Below are positions 62,816 through 64,000 of a stretch of DNA of 64,000 nucleotides, piece after piece. The position numbers were made by a program, and so were the translations under genes. Every line of letters begins with the position of its first letter. The first letter of the stretch is position 1. This DNA is from DATFVA01 sp963771705 (GTDB lineage Bacteria; Bacteroidota; Ignavibacteria; Ignavibacteriales; Ignavibacteriaceae), in NCBI GenBank assembly GCA_963771705.1, contig CAVYUP010000005.1, forward strand, positions 372,001-436,000. The letters are read 5' to 3'. Below the pieces are notes generated by a model that was not told where the DNA came from, did not search any database, and saw only the letters and a program-made list of their open reading frames with translations.

Positions 62816-63796
62816 ATGAAACATCTGATAATTTCAGCTTTATTTATGTTTTTACCGGTATTAATCTTTGCACAGACTTCCGCCGCGGATGAGTCGAATG
62901 TATACCAGATAAAGCAGGGATATATAGACGCGAATGGTGTGATGATATGGTACGAAGAATTCGGGAAGGGTGAGCCTCTGATGATTGTGCATGGGGGTCC
63001 CGGCGCGTCTCACGATTATTTTCTTCCTTATCTTATTCCTCTGGCGAGAAATAACCGTTTAATATTTATTGACGAAAGAGGATCGGGTAAATCGGAGCAG
63101 CTTGAAGATGTAAAGAAATATACTGTAGAGAATATGGCAGAGGATGCAGAAGCCGTAAGGAAGGCACTGAATCTTGGCAAGATAAACCTGCTCGGTCATT
63201 CATACGGCGGGGTACTAGCACAGGCTTACGCGCTTAAGTATCAGGAAAATTTATCTCATCTTATTTTATGCAGTACATTCCCCAGCACTTCAGAGATGAA
63301 TAAAGTGTTTGATAAGATTAAGGAAAATATGTCCCCCGAACTGCGAGAGCGCATAAACAAGATGGAAAGTGAAGGCTTATACGGACATGGACTGCCATAT
63401 GAGCAGAACCGCTACACCGAAGAATATATGAAAGCTGCATGGGGAGAAGGATATTTCCCGTATCTGTATCAGCGGAGGCCTGACCCGTCATACGATCCTT
63501 CAAGCCAGGGATTCGCCTGGGATCTATACCGTGAGATGTGGGGATCGGACGGTGAGTATGTAATTGACGGCAACCTGAAATCAGTTGAGTATGTTGATCA
63601 GCTTCATAAGATCAAGGTTCCTACACTTGTCAACTGCGGAGATCATGACGAATGCGCGCCTTCATTATCGAAGGAGATGCATGAAAAAATTCCCGGTTCA
63701 GAGCTGGTCATTTTTCCGCAGAGCGGACATATGACATTTGTAGACCAGCCGGATATGTTCATGAAGACGATTAACGATTTTCTGCATAAGAAGTGA
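62816..63796 (+). CDS. Secreted proline-iminopeptidase-like alpha/beta hydrolase (S33)
   Basis: 326 aa with a signal peptide (cleavage after FAQ, residue 20). It has the S33 oxyanion motif HGGPG (59-63), FIDERGSGKSEQ (the DxRGxGxS strand), the nucleophile elbow GHSYGG (Ser129), an acid in NCGDHDECAP and the catalytic His in PQSGHMTFVDQ. It probably removes N-terminal proline or related residues from peptides in the periplasm. An AGAG-type RBS precedes the ATG. Confidence 0.88.
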   Translation: MKHLIISALFMFLPVLIFAQTSAADESNVYQIKQGYIDANGVMIWYEEFGKGEPLMIVHGGPGASHDYFLPYLIPLARNNRLIFIDERGSGKSEQLEDVKKYTVENMAEDAEAVRKALNLGKINLLGHSYGGVLAQAYALKYQENLSHLILCSTFPSTSEMNKVFDKIKENMSPELRERINKMESEGLYGHGLPYEQNRYTEEYMKAAWGEGYFPYLYQRRPDPSYDPSSQGFAWDLYREMWGSDGEYVIDGNLKSVEYVDQLHKIKVPTLVNCGDHDECAPSLSKEMHEKIPGSELVIFPQSGHMTFVDQPDMFMKTINDFLHKK

Positions 63797-63892
63797 GTTA
63801 AAGACTCTGTAAAATTATTAGAAATAGTTTTATCTTTATTCGGCAGGGATTCTTCATCCTGAATCATATTACCAAACTACCGGGAGCCTGAA

Positions 63893-64000
63893 ATGGTCGA
63901 CTTTGAAAAATTAGGTGTTTTTTATCTCGGAAAGAATTACGATCCTTCAAAAAGATCTCTGACTGATGATCTGCTTCTGTATCCTTCCAAAGATTTGACC
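63893..64000 (+). CDS. Start of a probable HerA/FtsK-like ATP-binding protein (3' partial)
   Basis: 36 codons are in the window, starting at the ATG at 63893 with GGGAG upstream. The N-terminus MVDFEKLGVFYLGKNYD followed by DDLLLYPSKDLT resembles the leader of bacterial DUF87/HerA-type ATPases, in which a Walker A motif follows shortly. The P-loop itself would be outside the window, so the family is a tentative call. Confidence 0.5.
   Translation, partial: MVDFEKLGVFYLGKNYDPSKRSLTDDLLLYPSKDLT

Noticed and set aside
1..64000. tRNA, rRNA, CRISPR, insertion sequences, riboswitches
   Set aside because: No cloverleaf-like segment, regular repeat-spacer array, transposase motif or recognisable riboswitch core was found in the intergenic stretches.

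Overview
The window looks like a chromosomal segment from a member of the Ignavibacteria or a close relative in the Bacteroidota/Chlorobi lineage. The grounds are a type IX secretion (Por) C-terminal sorting domain with the NYPNPFNPST signature, a TonB-dependent receptor with an N-terminal regulatory domain, a propeller histidine kinase of the reg_prop/Y_Y_Y type, a CrtYcd-type lycopene cyclase next to CruF- and CrtW-like enzymes, and a moderately AT-rich composition. The placement is inferred from gene content; no rRNA or other phylogenetic marker was seen. I saw no tRNA, rRNA, CRISPR array, transposase or phage gene.

Layout. (1) 1-10385 (+) is a signalling island: a 5'-truncated Ser/Thr kinase-ATPase-TPR protein whose 3' part has decayed into about 900 bp of broken frames, a sigma-54 activator with a degenerate receiver, two paralogous 185-aa lipoproteins each preceded by a -24/-12 type promoter element, a TPR protein between them, a GAF/ATPase sensor and a PAS hybrid histidine kinase. 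(2) 10386-18471 (-) is a tightly coupled nine-gene carotenoid operon: crtI, crtB, an unknown exported protein, a CrtYcd-type lycopene cyclase, a crtD-like desaturase, an acyltransferase, a glycosyltransferase, cruF and crtW. It reads as a route to an acylated glycoside of a keto, gamma-carotene-derived (myxol-like) carotenoid. (3) 18693-24521 (+) holds methylmalonyl-CoA mutase (catalytic subunit), the epimerase and a four-subunit Na+-pumping methylmalonyl-CoA decarboxylase, together linking succinyl-CoA and propionyl-CoA; a strong hairpin follows.

(4) 24712-38922 (mainly +) is a housekeeping and envelope stretch: an esterase coupled to a sphingomyelin-synthase-like PAP2 protein, an AI-2E family permease, a large coiled-coil protein, a secreted GH13 enzyme, a two-gene osmoprotectant-type ABC transporter with binding protein and permease fused, a DUF4230 protein, a beta-barrel protein, transketolase and an acyl-CoA synthetase. 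(5) 38985-41603 (-) has an RRM RNA-binding protein and an ABC-2 exporter. (6) 41774-52696 is a second regulatory and accessory region: the propeller histidine kinase with its NarL-type partner, a SnoaL-like protein, a DUF1059-ABM fusion, a lone receiver, a type IX-secreted Asp-box protein, a small pseudogene, a TPR-LuxR regulator, a flavin monooxygenase and a LysE exporter. (7) 52898-64000 has an SDR/DUF2867 protein, a tricorn-like S41 protease, a TonB-dependent receptor, a secreted CBM/TIM-barrel protein, a small membrane protein, a secreted proline-iminopeptidase-like hydrolase, and the start of a probable HerA/FtsK-like ATPase cut by the window end.

The strongest candidates for undescribed biology are the sigma-54-linked twin lipoproteins in the first 10 kb and the unknown exported protein inside the carotenoid operon.
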